A model generated the notes under the pieces. The model was not told where the DNA came from. It did not search any database and saw only the letters and a list, made by a program, of their open reading frames with translations. Shown here piece by piece: positions 1 through 13,218 of a stretch of DNA of 64,000 nucleotides. The position numbers and the translations under genes are program-made. The stretch comes from Karalla daura (lineage: Eukaryota > Chordata > Actinopteri > Chaetodontiformes > Leiognathidae): NCBI GenBank assembly GCA_029224185.1, contig CM055196.1, positions 806,001 to 870,000 of the forward strand, written 5' to 3'. Position 1 is the first letter of the stretch. Every line of letters starts with the position of its first letter.

Positions 1-403
1 CTGGTAAAACAGCTCTCCCATACACATCAGAGAGAGCCATGCATGTTACATGCTCATAAGCACATACATGGAGTTGGCATGTAATGGAAGGCTGTCAGCG
101 CAGTGAGAAAGGAGTGGAAGGGGAAGAAAAGTGACACAGAGGGAGCTCATAAGAGTCCATGGCAGCTGCAGGCCTGTGGCTGGATGCCGTGTGTGTGTTC
201 TCTTGAGAGCTGGCACTGACTCTGTGCAGCCTGCTGTGGCCCAGGCCTGCCTGCTTCCAGGGACACACAGAGGAGGGGTACTCAGGGAGCATACTACTCG
301 CCCAGTCACAGTCGATTGTTGTGTGACTAATGTCTCTTTCCAACGTCCATCTGCTGCTGGGCCCCTCACAAGCTCACATCTCCAGAGCCTCTCTCTGGGT
401 TTT

Positions 404-481
<78 letters not shown>

Positions 482-1600
482 GAAGCACACACTCATGTGG
501 CATGCATGCTAGTGATCTTTCTGTTTTACCAATAATTGTATTGGGGAATTGGGTTTTCACAAATCCACCATATAACATTTAGTTTTTGGATGTAATCCTT
601 TTCTTAATTCTGATGAAGATTAGCTGCTCATGATTCAGTATGTTGGGTGGTACCAGTGACACAAAATCAAAATGTTCTGGAAAACAGTTCAATAGCAGTT
701 ATTTTTAAAGCTTATATTTTTGATTCCGACAAGTTCTTTCTCAGCTTCTTTGCTAGGGTCCTTTAGGACTGGAGAGTGGCAGGTACACACTTATAGGAAC
801 TGCCCAATCAGTCACCGACAAGTGACATCACCCTGGCGAAAGGAGAGTTCCTAGAAACTACACAACCATGTGGGTCTCTTTTCAATTTGCATTCACACTT
901 CCAGTAGGACTTCAGAAGTAAGATCATTAATAACAGATATGTGCTTAAGTTTTTTTTTACCTTGAATTATCCTTTATTATCAATGACAGTGAGTTGAGTC
1001 AATTTTGCACTGAAAAACTTCCACTTTTCCTCCTGAAATGAGGTGAAATAATACATTTTTGTAGCACAGATTCAGCAGTGATTTAACAGAAGAGTGCGGG
1101 TCCAACTCTTTCTAACCCATCTCTGTCTTCTCATTGTTGTGTGTGTTTGTTGTGTATAGGGGGTATAAGCATATACTCCCTCTATCCTGAAGTAGTGGCC
1201 CAAAAGGTTCTCACCTTTTGTGGTGGTTACTAAAGCTCATAATATGATGATATTTCATCATTTCAAGTACAGTACAGCATGAAGTAATTGACTGAGGAGC
1301 ATTAAATGTCATTCCCCTTAAGAATTAAATGGCGTGATACATCCATGTCTGCATCATAAAACTAAAAGCATTTCTTTGTGTTTATAAACATCATCAATAA
1401 ACACCATTTTATTTTTTTTCATATATTTATTCGTATATGAAATGTATTATTTTCTTTTGATTTGTTTTAGTCTATGAAATGCTTTAGGAACAAAGTCCAT
1501 GATTAACTAGACCTATGCATTCAGCACTGAAGGCAATGGATATATCCTTGAACGCCCTGAGGCATGATTGAACAATCCATGTTGTTTCATTTGCATCACG
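1..1600. other. Upstream non-coding sequence, no gene seen
   Basis: Apart from the GT microsatellite at 406-479 I find no coding exon with splice sites and no recognisable repeat. Open frames over 46-578 exist only because a GT/CA dinucleotide run has no stop codons. Confidence 0.6.
406..479. repeat. (GT)n microsatellite
   Basis: About 37 uninterrupted GT units. It creates spurious Val-Cys or Thr-His open frames on both strands. Confidence 0.98.
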
Positions 1601-1621
1601 TTTGACATGAATGTGCCTAAT

Positions 1622-1747
1622 AGTTCTGGAGATATGAGCGCAAATGTAATTTTTCAACCATAGTGCTGCCCCTTGTGGCCAAATGTACAATCCGAAATCT
1701 GTGAAAATTGAAACTGTCTGCCAAATTTCAAAATTCAAATCCAAATT
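1622..1747 (+). repeat. Direct repeat, left arm
   Basis: About 120 bp that recurs at 2984-3100 with few differences; both contain 'tagtgctgccccttgtggcc' and 'aatgtacaatccgaaatctg'. The left arm carries about 10 extra bases in the middle. Confidence 0.85.
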
Positions 1748-2983
1748 AAAGCTGCAAGCAGCTGTGAACGGGTCCTTGCCTGTCTGCCTGTCAGGGTACT
1801 GGCAACCGCTGGGTCAATGTAGTTCCTAGGCCTTCCAAAGAATCCTTTTTGTATCACATTTTGAAGAGGAATCGTTTCAAAATGGCCGACTTCCTGTTAT
1901 GGTCATCATGTCAAGAGACTTTTTTGTATATCTCTTTAGGATGTATTTGCATACCAATTTTTAGTTCATGACGATATGAGTTCTTTAAAGCCGCCACATA
2001 GCCACTCGTAATACATGGCAAGGTAACGCTATTCATGCCCGCCACTCGGATACCATTGGTGTTAGCCTCACTACATTTGTAATGTAACTTCACCAATTTG
2101 TTCTGCATGTATTACAAGTGGAATCAAATTGATGTGGTCAATTATGTAGGATAACTACATATATGCGTAAAACCTGATTACTCCCTGTCACCACTGGAGA
2201 GCGCCATGAGTGAGGTAGGAGGTTAATATATCAGGCTATTCAGGATGGAGCCCTCATCATGTCCAGCACGTTTCAAGCTGCAATGATCAAATATGTGGCC
2301 ATGAGAGCTGTTTAAAGTGAAAGAGCATGAAAAAAAAATCACAAAATTTTGACACATTGTAGCAATCATGCCCTTTGACCTACAGAAATTCTTTTTACGA
2401 GTGTTGGTCATCATGGTCTCTAGATGCTCTGAACATAATTTGAAGTCAGTCAGGCAAAAGCCACATAGGAACAGCTCCTTCTAAAAGAGAAAACAAACAA
2501 GTAAAAATGGCCAACTTCCTGTTGGGTTGAGGGCGGGGCTTCAAGAGGATTTTTTGTGTGCCTCAGTATGTTCTATAAACCCACCAAGTTTCAAGCATTT
2601 AGATGAAACTCAGAGATGGGGCTTGCCGTTTCGAGTTTTTTAGGTGGCGCTATTGCACAATGAATGCCCTGTGAATTTTTAACAACTTTAAAATATGAAA
2701 TTCTTCACAGATCCCAATGTGCATGCTAAAAATGGTGCGTTTTCAAGCATGTTTGGGCCCCAAAAAAGCGACTACTGATTACAAAGAAAAACAATAATGA
2801 AATTTGTGGCGGATTTCAATGTGTGTGCTGAAAATGGTGCATTTTTAAGTATGGTCACGCCCCCAAAAATGCATTCTTCATTTGGGAGTAATAATAAGAA
2901 GATGAAGAAAAAGAAGAAGAAGAAAAATAAACACTATAGATTTAAGAGAGTTCTCGCAACTTTGTCGCTCAAACCCTAATGAT

Positions 2984-3100
2984 GTTCGAGTTATAAGCAC
3001 AAATGTAATTTTTGAACCATAGTGCTGCCCCTTGTGGCCAAATGTACAATCCGAAATCTGTGAATCTGTCTGCCAGCTTTCAAAATTCAAATGCAAATTG
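2984..3100 (+). repeat. Direct repeat, right arm
   Basis: Second arm of the pair that starts at 1622, about 1.36 kb downstream in the same orientation. It lies just after the antisense 'cgaagttgc' motif. Confidence 0.85.
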
Positions 3101-3179
3101 TATTTGAGTTATTGCATTAACATGAAAAACATGCGGTGGCAGCTGCAGCGGTGGACGCGCCAAGTCCATAATATCCCTG

Positions 3180-4298
3180 ACACTTTGCGTTTGGGGATAT
3201 AATTAAAAATCAGCTGTGTCAGTGTTTGTTAAAAACAATACATAAAAAATTCATTGAGCAGAAATATGTGAAAATTGTAGAAGTGTGTTTAAATATTTGA
3301 ATGTGTCACCATGCCTCGTTCAACTTCAACTCTTTGTTTTTATTTCAATAAAATACCACCAGTCCTTTAATAGGACTGGTGGAAAAGTAAGTAATAGACC
3401 CTAGGAACACAGACATGGAGCCTGCTAGATGTGAGCAGCTTCACAGAGCAGCCTCAGCTGGGTGTGTGAATGTGTGTTTGTATTGCCTTGGTTACCAGCC
3501 TGTGTGTGCCAGAGTCTTGCAGTTTGAATTGTGTCAGTTGCTCATCTTTTTGGATCACATTGTATGAAAGAGCTGCGGGAAACCCTGGTATATATTTACT
3601 ATATAATAGTCATCAATTCAATCATCAATCAATCAATCATAGAATTTTCCATCAATCCTACAGTCTTGGTTTCACAGTTATGCTGTAATGGAGGCAAAAA
3701 AGCATAAAACAAAGGTTCTCTGAGAAAGGGTTGAAAATGAAAAGTTCCCAATATGTCAGAAATATCATGAACAGGCCATGAGTTTGTTTCCATTTTGAAG
3801 TTAGCACCCAATGTTTGTTTGATGGTATTTTTTCCCCATTCCTGTTCTAATTAATCTTTACAGTATAAAAAAACTAAAATAGGAAGTAATTGGCTGAAGT
3901 AAGACTACTGTTGTTATCAGGCAATAAGCACACCTCCATGGAGGTGAAAGCCACAGGAAGGTACTGATATTATGTGGCCGCTTTCACCAGTTAAAGCCTC
4001 TGCGTTTGGCTGACCAGACATCCCAGTACAGTCCCTGACTTGGCTGCCCTGTCCCAGTTAAAACTGTTGACTCAGCTTAATATTCAATATTAAGAGACCA
4101 CTAGTCTAGTCTAGTTTCTATGTCAAAATATTTCTTCTGGTGGTGTGTTGAGGGTTTCTTTCCTCTGCTCTTCCCATTAATTCTTATGGAAATTAGATCA
4201 TTTCAGATATTTTGCTCAATTGTTTTGTTTGTGCCTGGTTTTTGAAATGTTTTCAATTCCAAACAGTCTATCTTTCTCTATCTCTCTCTAACTCTCAC

Positions 4299-4300
<2 letters not shown>
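3180..4300. other. Non-coding sequence, no gene seen
   Basis: AT-rich unique-looking sequence with a short (ATCA)n stretch at ~3611-3640. No exon or repeat could be assigned. Confidence 0.5.
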
Positions 4301-4302
<2 letters not shown>

Positions 4303-4344
<42 letters not shown>

Positions 4345-4362
4345 CGCGCGCCCGTGTGTGTT
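4303..4362. repeat. Alternating GT/GC purine-pyrimidine tract
   Basis: About 28 bp of TG repeat runs into two GC-alternating blocks and back into GT. Such strict purine-pyrimidine alternation with CG steps is the classic Z-DNA-prone composition. Confidence 0.9.
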
Positions 4363-4504
4363 TGTATGTGTGTCTGTATTGGTGTTACGCAGAGGGAGGA
4401 TTCATGAAGCAACTCATTGGTTTGTGAATTGTGAACTCATTTAGAAGTATGTTTAGAATTGAGAATTAGAGGAGTAGGAAATAAGAGGGCAGGAAATTAA
4501 TAAT

Positions 4505-5260
4505 TACAGCTGCAAGCTCTGGGCCCGTCGTGGTGTTGGCAACTACAGGGTTAATTCAGGTTGTACTCCTTCCCATGACGCACACTTTAAGAAAGATCTG
4601 TTATGGACTGAACAGAATCCATATGATTCAGTGATGATGATACCAGTCGGTGTAGTAATACTGATACTGGATGATATTTCATGTATACATTGCTATAAGT
4701 GTGTGGGAGGCAAGACCCACTGGAATATGCATAGCGAGGCATCAGAATTGGTGCCACCATATGGCCACTGACATAGAGAAAAGCTTTTCCTAACTTTTGA
4801 TCACAAAGCCATTTAGATTATGCTTTTGGGGGAAGACACTTTTTTGTGCATCTGGATCATGTATACATGTATACCTGTTGGGCCTTTCAACTGCCCATGG
4901 GGAGGGAATTTGGAATTTCTAGGGGGGCGCTATAGAGGCATTTAGCACTGTCCATCGGCACAGCCTCATCATGCTATTCAGGGCTGCGCCATCATTACAT
5001 CCAGCACTTTTGAAGCTGCTACAATCAAGTATGTGGGGGTGAGAGCATATGGAAATTTCGTTGGCTAGTTGCCAAACTTTGTCATGTCCGAGCAGCCACA
5101 CCGTTTGACCTATATACAGAAATTCTTATCATAAAATTTGATCAGCTTGATCCATATATGTATCAAATTTGAAGCCAATCAGGTGAACTTCATGAGAGAA
5201 GATGTTTTTAAAATTCAAAAATGTAAATCAAAATGGCCGACTTCCTATCGGATTGAGGTC
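4505..5260 (+). repeat. Decayed interspersed repeat, copy 2
   Basis: Starts with 'acagctgcaagctctgggcc' and ends near 'aaaatggccgacttcctatc'. The stretch 4960-5045 (attcaggg...catcattacatccagcac...caagtatgtggg...gagagc) is clearly related to 2233-2312 of copy 1. No coding capacity. Confidence 0.6.
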
Positions 5261-5486
5261 ATGCCAATAAAAATAACAGCAACAACAATAAGGTAAAACA
5301 AAACAAAGCACTGAACCACCACATTCCAAAAATCAACAATGTGGGTGCCAACAATAGAAATTAAGAAATAGGAGCATAATAGTGCAAGAAAGTTGCCTTA
5401 AGACAGTTCATTTCCACATTGCTCATTAGTGTGACAACTATAAACCATTCAAAATTTGACATCAGTCACAGATGACTTCACATCAT

Positions 5487-5525
5487 CACAGATGACTTCA
5501 TCTGACACAGATGAAGTCATCTGTG
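5487..5525. repeat. Perfect 17-bp hairpin with 5-nt loop
   Basis: The arm 5487-5503 is the exact reverse complement of 5509-5525, with loop gacac. A further half-copy of the arm (cacagatgacttca) lies just upstream at ~5467-5480. The arms contain TGACTTCA/TGAAGTCA. Confidence 0.9.
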
Positions 5526-5529
5526 TCAG

Positions 5530-7178
5530 ACCCACATGCCTCTGCCTAACTCTTTGCACTCCAACTTACTGTAGAGCTGCATGGCCTTTCTTTCTTTCTG
5601 TTCAACCAAAGGGAGAGCAAGTGTTGTCTTGCTGCTGCCGAGTCTTTGTGGCTCTGGATGAAGAAGACTTCTCTCCACCTGTTTACAGTTTTTCTCAGTC
5701 TGGTGCTGGAATCGGGAGGTGCCCCCCCCGACTTTAAGGCCCTGTCCGCCAAGCCCTGTTTCACACAGTGTCGTAGAATTGCAAAGAGCGGATGCAGTAA
5801 AAATGTGAATCAGTAACTCCTATGAATACAATGTGTAACTTTACTTTAGTTTTCAAATGGCTGTATAGTGTAAGTGGTGTGTAGTGCTGTCGTGAGCATT
5901 TCCAGGTAGTGTCTCCAAGTTCTGATTTTTCTGGTTGTAAAGCACAGACATAGTAACCTGTCATGACAAAATCATGGAAGCCATTTGACTATCTTGTTTC
6001 TAAAGATGGAGACAAGACTTCTCATTTTGATGACACTGACGGTTTCATTGACATAATTACTTGCTTTTGAGGGATGAACTGTCCATTTTGAGCAAGTGGC
6101 GTGCTTTTACAGGTTATTCACTAAGCTTTGCAGTTTGCACTAATTGTTCTGAGAATGCACTGTTATGCAGTGTTACTGTTGTGAGAAAAGCAACTAAGCG
6201 ACTGAGAAAAATTAGGATGAGAATTTTTTTTTTACCCCAATGGCAGCAAGCAAGAGTCTTCTGAATATTGCAGATAAAACATGTGGAACTTAAGTGGAAC
6301 TCAAGTGAGAACTTAGCCTTCAAAAACGCACATATCACATTTATTATTTAGATATGCAGTCAGTGTCTTTTTACCTGATGAGTGTAGCTCAGTTTGGTCT
6401 CTAACAACTTCAAATCTGTTGCAGTTAAGTGCTCACCCACCAATTGCTGATTGTGACATTTTGTGCTTGTTTTGGGAGTTGATCAGTGTTCTATGTCACA
6501 ATACGCACATCCATTGCATAGAATATTGATAAGAACACTCTGTTAAGAGTGGGAGCTGAAAGGTTTCATTGTTACTTCTTAGGTTCGCTTCTCATACCAT
6601 GACCCCCCTACAACCACAAAAAATAAAAAGGTAAAGAAAATTGTTTCATCTGCTGGTCTGCTAGTTTATTTTTGTAGTTTCCTTGTTTTCAACCAGTATA
6701 ACTTTCATGGGTGTAGACATGATCATGTGTCTGAACATGATTAAAGCTTCGTTACCTTTAGAAAACATGATTCTCAAACCCCCTATACAGGGGCACTGTG
6801 GAGGAAACAAGTCTCACTGCTCGTTCTAAAACATACAGCCCACCGGATGAATGAATCCTTGTTGTAAGGCGCAGGGCATGAGGAAGAAAGCAAGCATGAG
6901 AAGTTGAGAGGAAACGGAAATTAACGTGAACAGAATACACATGAGGAGACCACCAGAAAACAAAAACTGTTAAAACCAATTTCATTCATTAAACAAATTC
7001 CTGTACCTAGAGCCTGTACCAGTGACTGATATTCTACAGTGCTTGCATCTCACCAGATGTTTTAAGTATTGTGCCTAAGTGTGTAGATGGAGTTAACATG
7101 TGTCCAAGATGTTGCCTGCTGCTTTACATGCCGACTTGCACCCTATCAAGAGTAATAGTGTTAAAATAGGCCAGTCAA

Positions 7179-7179
<1 letters not shown>
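5530..7179. other. Non-coding sequence, no gene seen
   Basis: No convincing exon, repeat family or RNA gene was identified. Open frames here are short and show no domain resemblance. Confidence 0.5.

Positions 7180-7232
<53 letters not shown>
7180..7232. repeat. (AC)n microsatellite
   Basis: About 26 uninterrupted AC units. Confidence 0.98.
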
Positions 7233-7234
<2 letters not shown>

Positions 7235-8133
7235 ACATACTCTTCTCACTCCAGGCTTGTGCAGGCTGTGGCAGGGGACAGCACATGGGAAGTGTGAACA
7301 GTAGAGGACACAATGACGTGTTCGCCCAAGGAGCTGGCACTGTAATTGTGTGTGAGTGTGCATATGCTGGTCTGTGAGTGTGGCGTGCAGAACGCCAACC
7401 CTTCTGTTTACTGTGGGGTATTTTAGAAGAATTGTACGCAGCTGGCAAGCCCCTTCAGTTTCTCTTTTCTTTTGGCTCTGAAATCAGCCAGTAGCTGTGT
7501 GTAGTAGTATCTGCCTGTATGTATGTCTGCCTGTCTGTCCATCTGCCTCTTATTCACTCGCTCCACTTCTATGCATGTAGATTACATCTTAGGCTACACA
7601 ACAATTTTAAAAACTAGGCAACTACCTGCATGGAAAGAAGCAACAATTTCTCTCATAGCAGCTGGGACGCTGGACTACAATGCATTTGTCAGAAGCTTCA
7701 TAGGAAGGAATATGGACTTGAAGTACTCATGTATCAGGCTAGTTTTCATTATGTTTCTGAATTGAAATCTTTGTTTAGGTGACCACGTGCACAAAGTCCA
7801 TGCATTTCGTGAACAGCAGTGAGCACAAAAGATAAAGCTTCAACACCATCGATGTTAGACATTTAAAGCAGTCTTCTAGAGGAGCAATAGCGACCAAGAG
7901 TCCCGTTTTAAAAAACAAAGCATAAAAGTGACATTTTTTTGTGTTTTGTTAAAGTAATGTAACTAAATTTAAATCCTTTATTTTTGAGTTGAATTATCAA
8001 AATGCTTTTATTTAAGCTATTAATTAATGCCTTGTAGTTTGTTGTATGTTTCATCTGTCCTTTGATAGTTAGACTCCATGTAACAAGGTAGCCATCAATG
8101 TAAATGCTATCTGCAGCCAATTTACAACTAATA

Positions 8134-8242
<109 letters not shown>

Positions 8243-8252
8243 AACATTTCAG

Positions 8253-8480
8253 GGTTCCTGGTGTCTGGTGTTGGATTTTGAACCACAGTCTACACAGTGT
8301 CACTTTGAGAGTCACTTTGAGAGCTTTTAGCATTAGCTTTCAGTTGGTAGTTGTCAGCTGTTTGCTATCCCTACCGGGAGTAAATTATTTCCTTTAGTAT
8401 TAAAGTTAGCTGGAGTTTGCCACTAACTTTTTATCACGTCACCTTCTAAGCGTTGGTCATTTGGAATTAACGCTGCCAGG
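8253..8480 (+). promoter_or_regulatory. Probable TEAD1 5' UTR sequence preceding the start codon
   Basis: Non-coding sequence immediately upstream of the ATG. It could be one 5' UTR exon beginning after the 'cag' at 8250-8252, or the end of a longer first exon. Neither is proven. In vertebrates TEAD1 usually has non-coding exons far upstream of the start codon, so the real promoter may lie outside the window. Confidence 0.4.
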
Positions 8481-8685
8481 ATGGATCGCAGTAGCTGGAG
8501 TGGCAGTGAGAGTGCAGGGGAAGACATGGACAGACTGAGTGACTCGGGTGGAGATAAGACCATGGATGGGGACCCAGAGGGGGTCTGGAGCCCTGACATC
8601 GAGCAGAGCTTCCAGGAAGCCTTGGCCATCTACCCGCCCTGTGGAAGGAGGAAGATCATCCTCTCGGATGAAGGGAAGATGTACG
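8481..8685 (+). CDS. tead1: TEAD1 coding exon 1: start codon and first half of TEA domain
   Basis: Encodes residues 1-68 and the first base of codon 69. ATG at 8481 has A at -3 and G at +4. The acidic, serine-rich leader (residues 1-32) is followed by EGVWSPDIEQSFQEALAIYP, helix 1 of the TEA domain. Donor is GTGAGT at 8686. Confidence 0.96.
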
Positions 8686-9777
8686 GTGAGTGATGGGATG
8701 GGAGAGCTTTACTTCTTCAATTTCCTTCTTTTCCTTTCCAGTTTTAGAACCAGTTTGATATTAATCTCATTACCAAAACGTTGGGTTGCTGTCCACAGAA
8801 AAACAGAAACAGAATGCAGTCATTTTAATTTGTTCACCTGTGGAATAATTCAAACATGTGTCTGTCCTCGCTCTTCTTCCAACCTCCATAGTCCATATTG
8901 CACAATGTATTACATCATAAAATCGGTGAAGCTGTACTTTTAAAAAATAATATATCGTGCTGTGCAAAGGTCTCGGGCCTTGGTGGTTTTTTTATTTATT
9001 TATTTATTTATTTATTTTTGCTGTTATGAATTTTTTTAAGTAGACCTTTTGGCTTTTGTATGGCTTACCCTAAGCCAACACATGACACCCGGGGCAGAAT
9101 TTCACTGGTGCCTGTGCACTGGATCTTTAGCAGATCCATAGCAGTCTCTCAGGAGCCTGGTTCCTGCTTTTATGCAAGTGTAAGAGAAGACAACATTGGT
9201 CTCTTATCTTGTAGATCCTGTTTTTAAATGATTCTTTTCCGTTGTTTTCAGCACTGTATAAACCTGTATATTCTGGGTGTATTCAAATGAGGAGGCTGAG
9301 AACTGTTAGCACTGTTGAAGCAGTGCTAAAAAGCAAATATGATGGTGACAGCACAACACTGTATAGATCCACAAGAATTAAACAGTCCTCAAATTATTTT
9401 TTTCATCTGCCAACTGTTGGTAGAATGTGTTTAAAATCATCCAAATGTGTGTTATACAGAGAGAAAACTGAGAACTGCTGTGTGTAATGCTGTGTGAAGG
9501 TTGCCTCACAGGGCCTTCAGTGTCAGAGATGCAGGGAAGAAAGGTGCTCTTTAGAATAGAAGAAAAAGGAAAATCCGCTTGTAGGCCTTTCTTCAACCAA
9601 CAGTGCAGCAACTATGGCCTCTTGCTGGACTGTAAGCACTAATGCAAACTAAGTCGCTTTGTCATCTGCAAAGTGAGTAAATGTAAATGTGATCATCATG
9701 TTGTCCAGTATGCAGCCTAGCAGGCGTCCAAGGATAAGTGCAACAATTAGAGATAAAGTATATGTATTTGGTTTGGG

Positions 9778-9844
<67 letters not shown>

Positions 9845-12800
9845 AACTAATGGAGTGATAAACAGATGGTCCTCTTGCTGCCACCAGCTGCGCCTCCGAC
9901 CTCTCTCCCACCCTGTCCTTTTCACTCTGTTGTTTCTTTTCTATTCTTCTTTGCTGTCTTACTCTTTGCACTCAAGGCAATTCTTTATGATACTACAGTA
10001 GTTTAGGTCTTCTGCGTAGAAAATCAAATCATGCATCCTTAATGAGGTTTTGTAGACTTAGAATTAAAATGTACACTGCATAACAAACAGCAGGCTGACA
10101 AACTTTCAGTTGCCAGAGATGACAAATAATGGAGTCAGGTGACAAAGACTCTGTGTGACCAGTGAATGTGTAAAAGAGATATTAAGCAATTTATCAGCTT
10201 GATAAAGTGCTAAAATGTTAGCACTGTGTTTACACAACATTGAAAACTGTTGAGAAGATGGAGGCAAATTATTGTATAAAATAAACATTTTGGCATTGAA
10301 GTCACTCTCAACTCCAAACTCTGACATTGACCAAGGGCACATACAATGTTGCAGATATGTTGTGACATAACACTTCAAGTGACTGGGTGATTGTGTTAAA
10401 GCCTTGATGCCATGTTCATGGTTGTTAACTTACCATGTTCACTTCATGTCCAAGTTGTTGACATGATTATTGCTGTGACCAAATTGTGTTAGCAATGTCT
10501 GTTTTCAGAGGCAGAGGAGGAAAGGCAAAATGGCAAGGAGATGTGCAGCATTTGGCACAGACACCAGAGGGTTTTAATCGTTAGTAGAACATCTGTGCAG
10601 AACAGAATTATGAAAGGGCCTGGTTTGTTTTGTTTTGTTTTATTTATTTATTTTTTTGGCCCAGTATGCCCGTAGAATGAAACATATGAATATATTTAGC
10701 CATGGATGCCATTTTATTATTTTGCTGTCCTTTGCAAGAGAAAGAAGGAATTATGTTTTTTACTTCTACGATGTTTACATAATGCAGTCAAACCTTGTAT
10801 TATTTTATGTCTTATTCAAACCATTACTGGCAGATGACTATTTCTACAGAAAAGAGAGGGATAAAATCTGATAGGCAGGGAACGTGGGTCTAAAAGGATT
10901 AAGAATTGGCAGAAATAGAAAAGAGGTGGAAAAATGTCCAAAAGTGCTGGGATTAAGTTGCAAAACGATAAGTAGATGTGTATGAAAGGAGTATGAAAGC
11001 AAGTGCAAAAGTATAGTGAATAGTATAGTGAATAGCGCTATTATCCTTGGCAAAGATACAGTAGAGGTATAGCATAATGGCCTGCTGCTTTGGACATTGT
11101 AGAAACATGATATAGATCTACCGAATGAATATGAAAGTCAATTAATTGATAATGACCCATCAAGGTCTCTTAGGCTGTGGCTTGGGGAGATGTTCAAAAC
11201 ATATGTATTACCCCCATATTTTAACTGGATGGGTGAGCAGCTACAACGTGGTCACTACAGCAAATTGCTGCTGTTAGAATCAATGAGCGTGTCCCACTGG
11301 GCATGTCTCAGCAATGTCCAAGACTTGAGTGATCTGATCACACCACACCAGATGTTATACACAATATCAGCACATAACTTAACTTTACACATAGTAACGT
11401 TCAAATTCAGCGTAACACTCCCAGTGGAATATGGAACACTGGACAGAACTGTGCCTATATTCCACTGGATGCCTTATGGGCAATTGTTTTTTTTAAATTC
11501 AAAAACAGCCCTCTGCTGCTGCTAGAAATAGATGAGAACAGATGAGATTGATAGATGAAAACCAAAAAATGCCATGCTAATCTAGTGTCTGCTTGATATG
11601 TGAAAAAGCAAAACTCAGCAAAGGTCCAAAAGTCAATGATGAGAATTCTCTTGAGGTCAATACAAGCTAGTGGCAAACCGTGAGCACTATACCTGGGCAT
11701 TCACCTCATTGCTGAGAACAAACTATGTGAATATTGACAAATTAATTCATGAGCATCCTTAAACCACAATTTCAAAAAGCAAATGTTCATGCAGCAAATG
11801 TTATGTTATGTATATAAATGCAATTTTTTTAGAAGTTGCAATAGTATATAATAATAATAATAATGCAAATACCCCTCCATGTGCAACTAAGCATAGGGCA
11901 ATAAATACCAAAGCAATTAATTCCAAAGAAAAGTCTCAGTTTTCACAGGTTCCAATACACCTTTTTAATTCTCTACAGGGAATTAAATGAGTCTGTCAAC
12001 CACTCTCACCACTTTCCCATTGTTAGGACTTCAAGAAGGCCTACAGTTTGTTGTTTTTCTCTAGTCTACTTCTCTAGTCCACTATTTATACCAAAACACA
12101 TAGCTTGGCCTTCCCCAAGATTCGTGAAGTTCTAACCAATCAATGAGCCAGCTAACCGGATTTGAGAAAGACGGGTGATTCTGATTGGATAACATGTTTC
12201 AGGACAGTAACTTTATTGCTGATGTGAACTTGACAGTAAACTTAACTTTAGAACACAGAGAGAAAAATTATTTTATGTGTTGTATCAAATCAGACAGATT
12301 TTTAAAAAAGGCATACATGACCCTGAAGGTTCTCCTCTGATATAAGCAGTTCCATTTCACAGTACACCAATTTCCTATTTACATGTGTATTTGGTTAGAA
12401 AGAGCAACAATGTTGTGAGCCTTTGGATTGAGTTACTCAGATGAAAAGAAAAAAAAGTGAGTGGCAGTTTTTTTGAGGCTAAATAAATGAAATAGGACTT
12501 GAGGCTCAGCATTTCAATTTAGCACGTGAGTGTCCTGTGGTTCCTCTCTGGACTGACACTGCAAACCAGTGAGGCCGGGACCCTGTGGTCTCGGAGTTCT
12601 TCCCAGGGTACACAACAATACACTATAATCTGCTGCGGCCTTGTTAGCCAGCTCAGTCAGCAAATCTTTGAACTTGCACTGTAAAGCAGCTGACTGAGCC
12701 TGGGGGACAGTAAACTACTCTGTAATGATTTTTGCAGACTTAAGTAATGTTTCTTCATACCACAATCTATAGATTTATATAGATAGCTCACTTGCTTACT

Positions 12801-13173
12801 GAGGTCTCTCAGTTTTACGTATGTAAGGATCCAGCCAATATTATGTTTACAGTGCAGTGCTAACCTGTTTACTGCTTTGTGAAATTAGCATTGAAATGAT
12901 TTTTTGGTGATTTGTGGCATCTACTCACACACAGAGTGGCTTCAGCCAGGAGATGAAGATGGGGGTTGCTTCTGTTTGTCACGGTTAATGACCATTTGAC
13001 TTTGGCCTTGAAGTCTCTCATTGGACAAGGGGAGAGAGAGAGTCACAGAAAGAGAGGGACATAGAGAGAGAGGAAGAGGGAGGGAGCAGAAGGGAAGCCC
13101 ATTCACTACAAGAGGGACAGAGGAGGGGAAAAAGGGAACAGCCAGAACAGAGGATGTGCGCCCCCCCACCCCC

Positions 13174-13218
<45 letters not shown>

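Larger units (their letters stand above)
1612..3110. repeat. Decayed interspersed repeat, copy 1 (GCTGCAAGCAGC / GTTGCTCGGACC family)
   Basis: The stretch contains an AGCTGCAAGCAGC motif at ~1750, repeated 'aaaatggccgacttcctg' phrases, a purine-rich GAA/AAT tract at 2888-2930, and at ~2951-2984 an antisense match to the 'gggtccgagcaacgaagttg' unit found in tandem at 58.6 kb. Related phrases recur at 4.5-5.3, 37.6-37.9, 41.2-41.6 and 58.5-58.9 kb. No coding potential is seen. The class is not certain to me. It reads like an abundant non-autonomous fish repeat. Confidence 0.6.

Noticed and set aside
46..578. Several long open frames on both strands
   Set aside because: They are translations of the GT/CA microsatellite (poly Val-Cys or Thr-His). 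The same applies to frames over 7161-7448, 9662-9971, 12942-13487, 14040-14370, 18786-19064, 22308-22795, 31573-31955, 34623-34829, 38088-38407, 40395-40938, 54434-54726 and 58000-58336.
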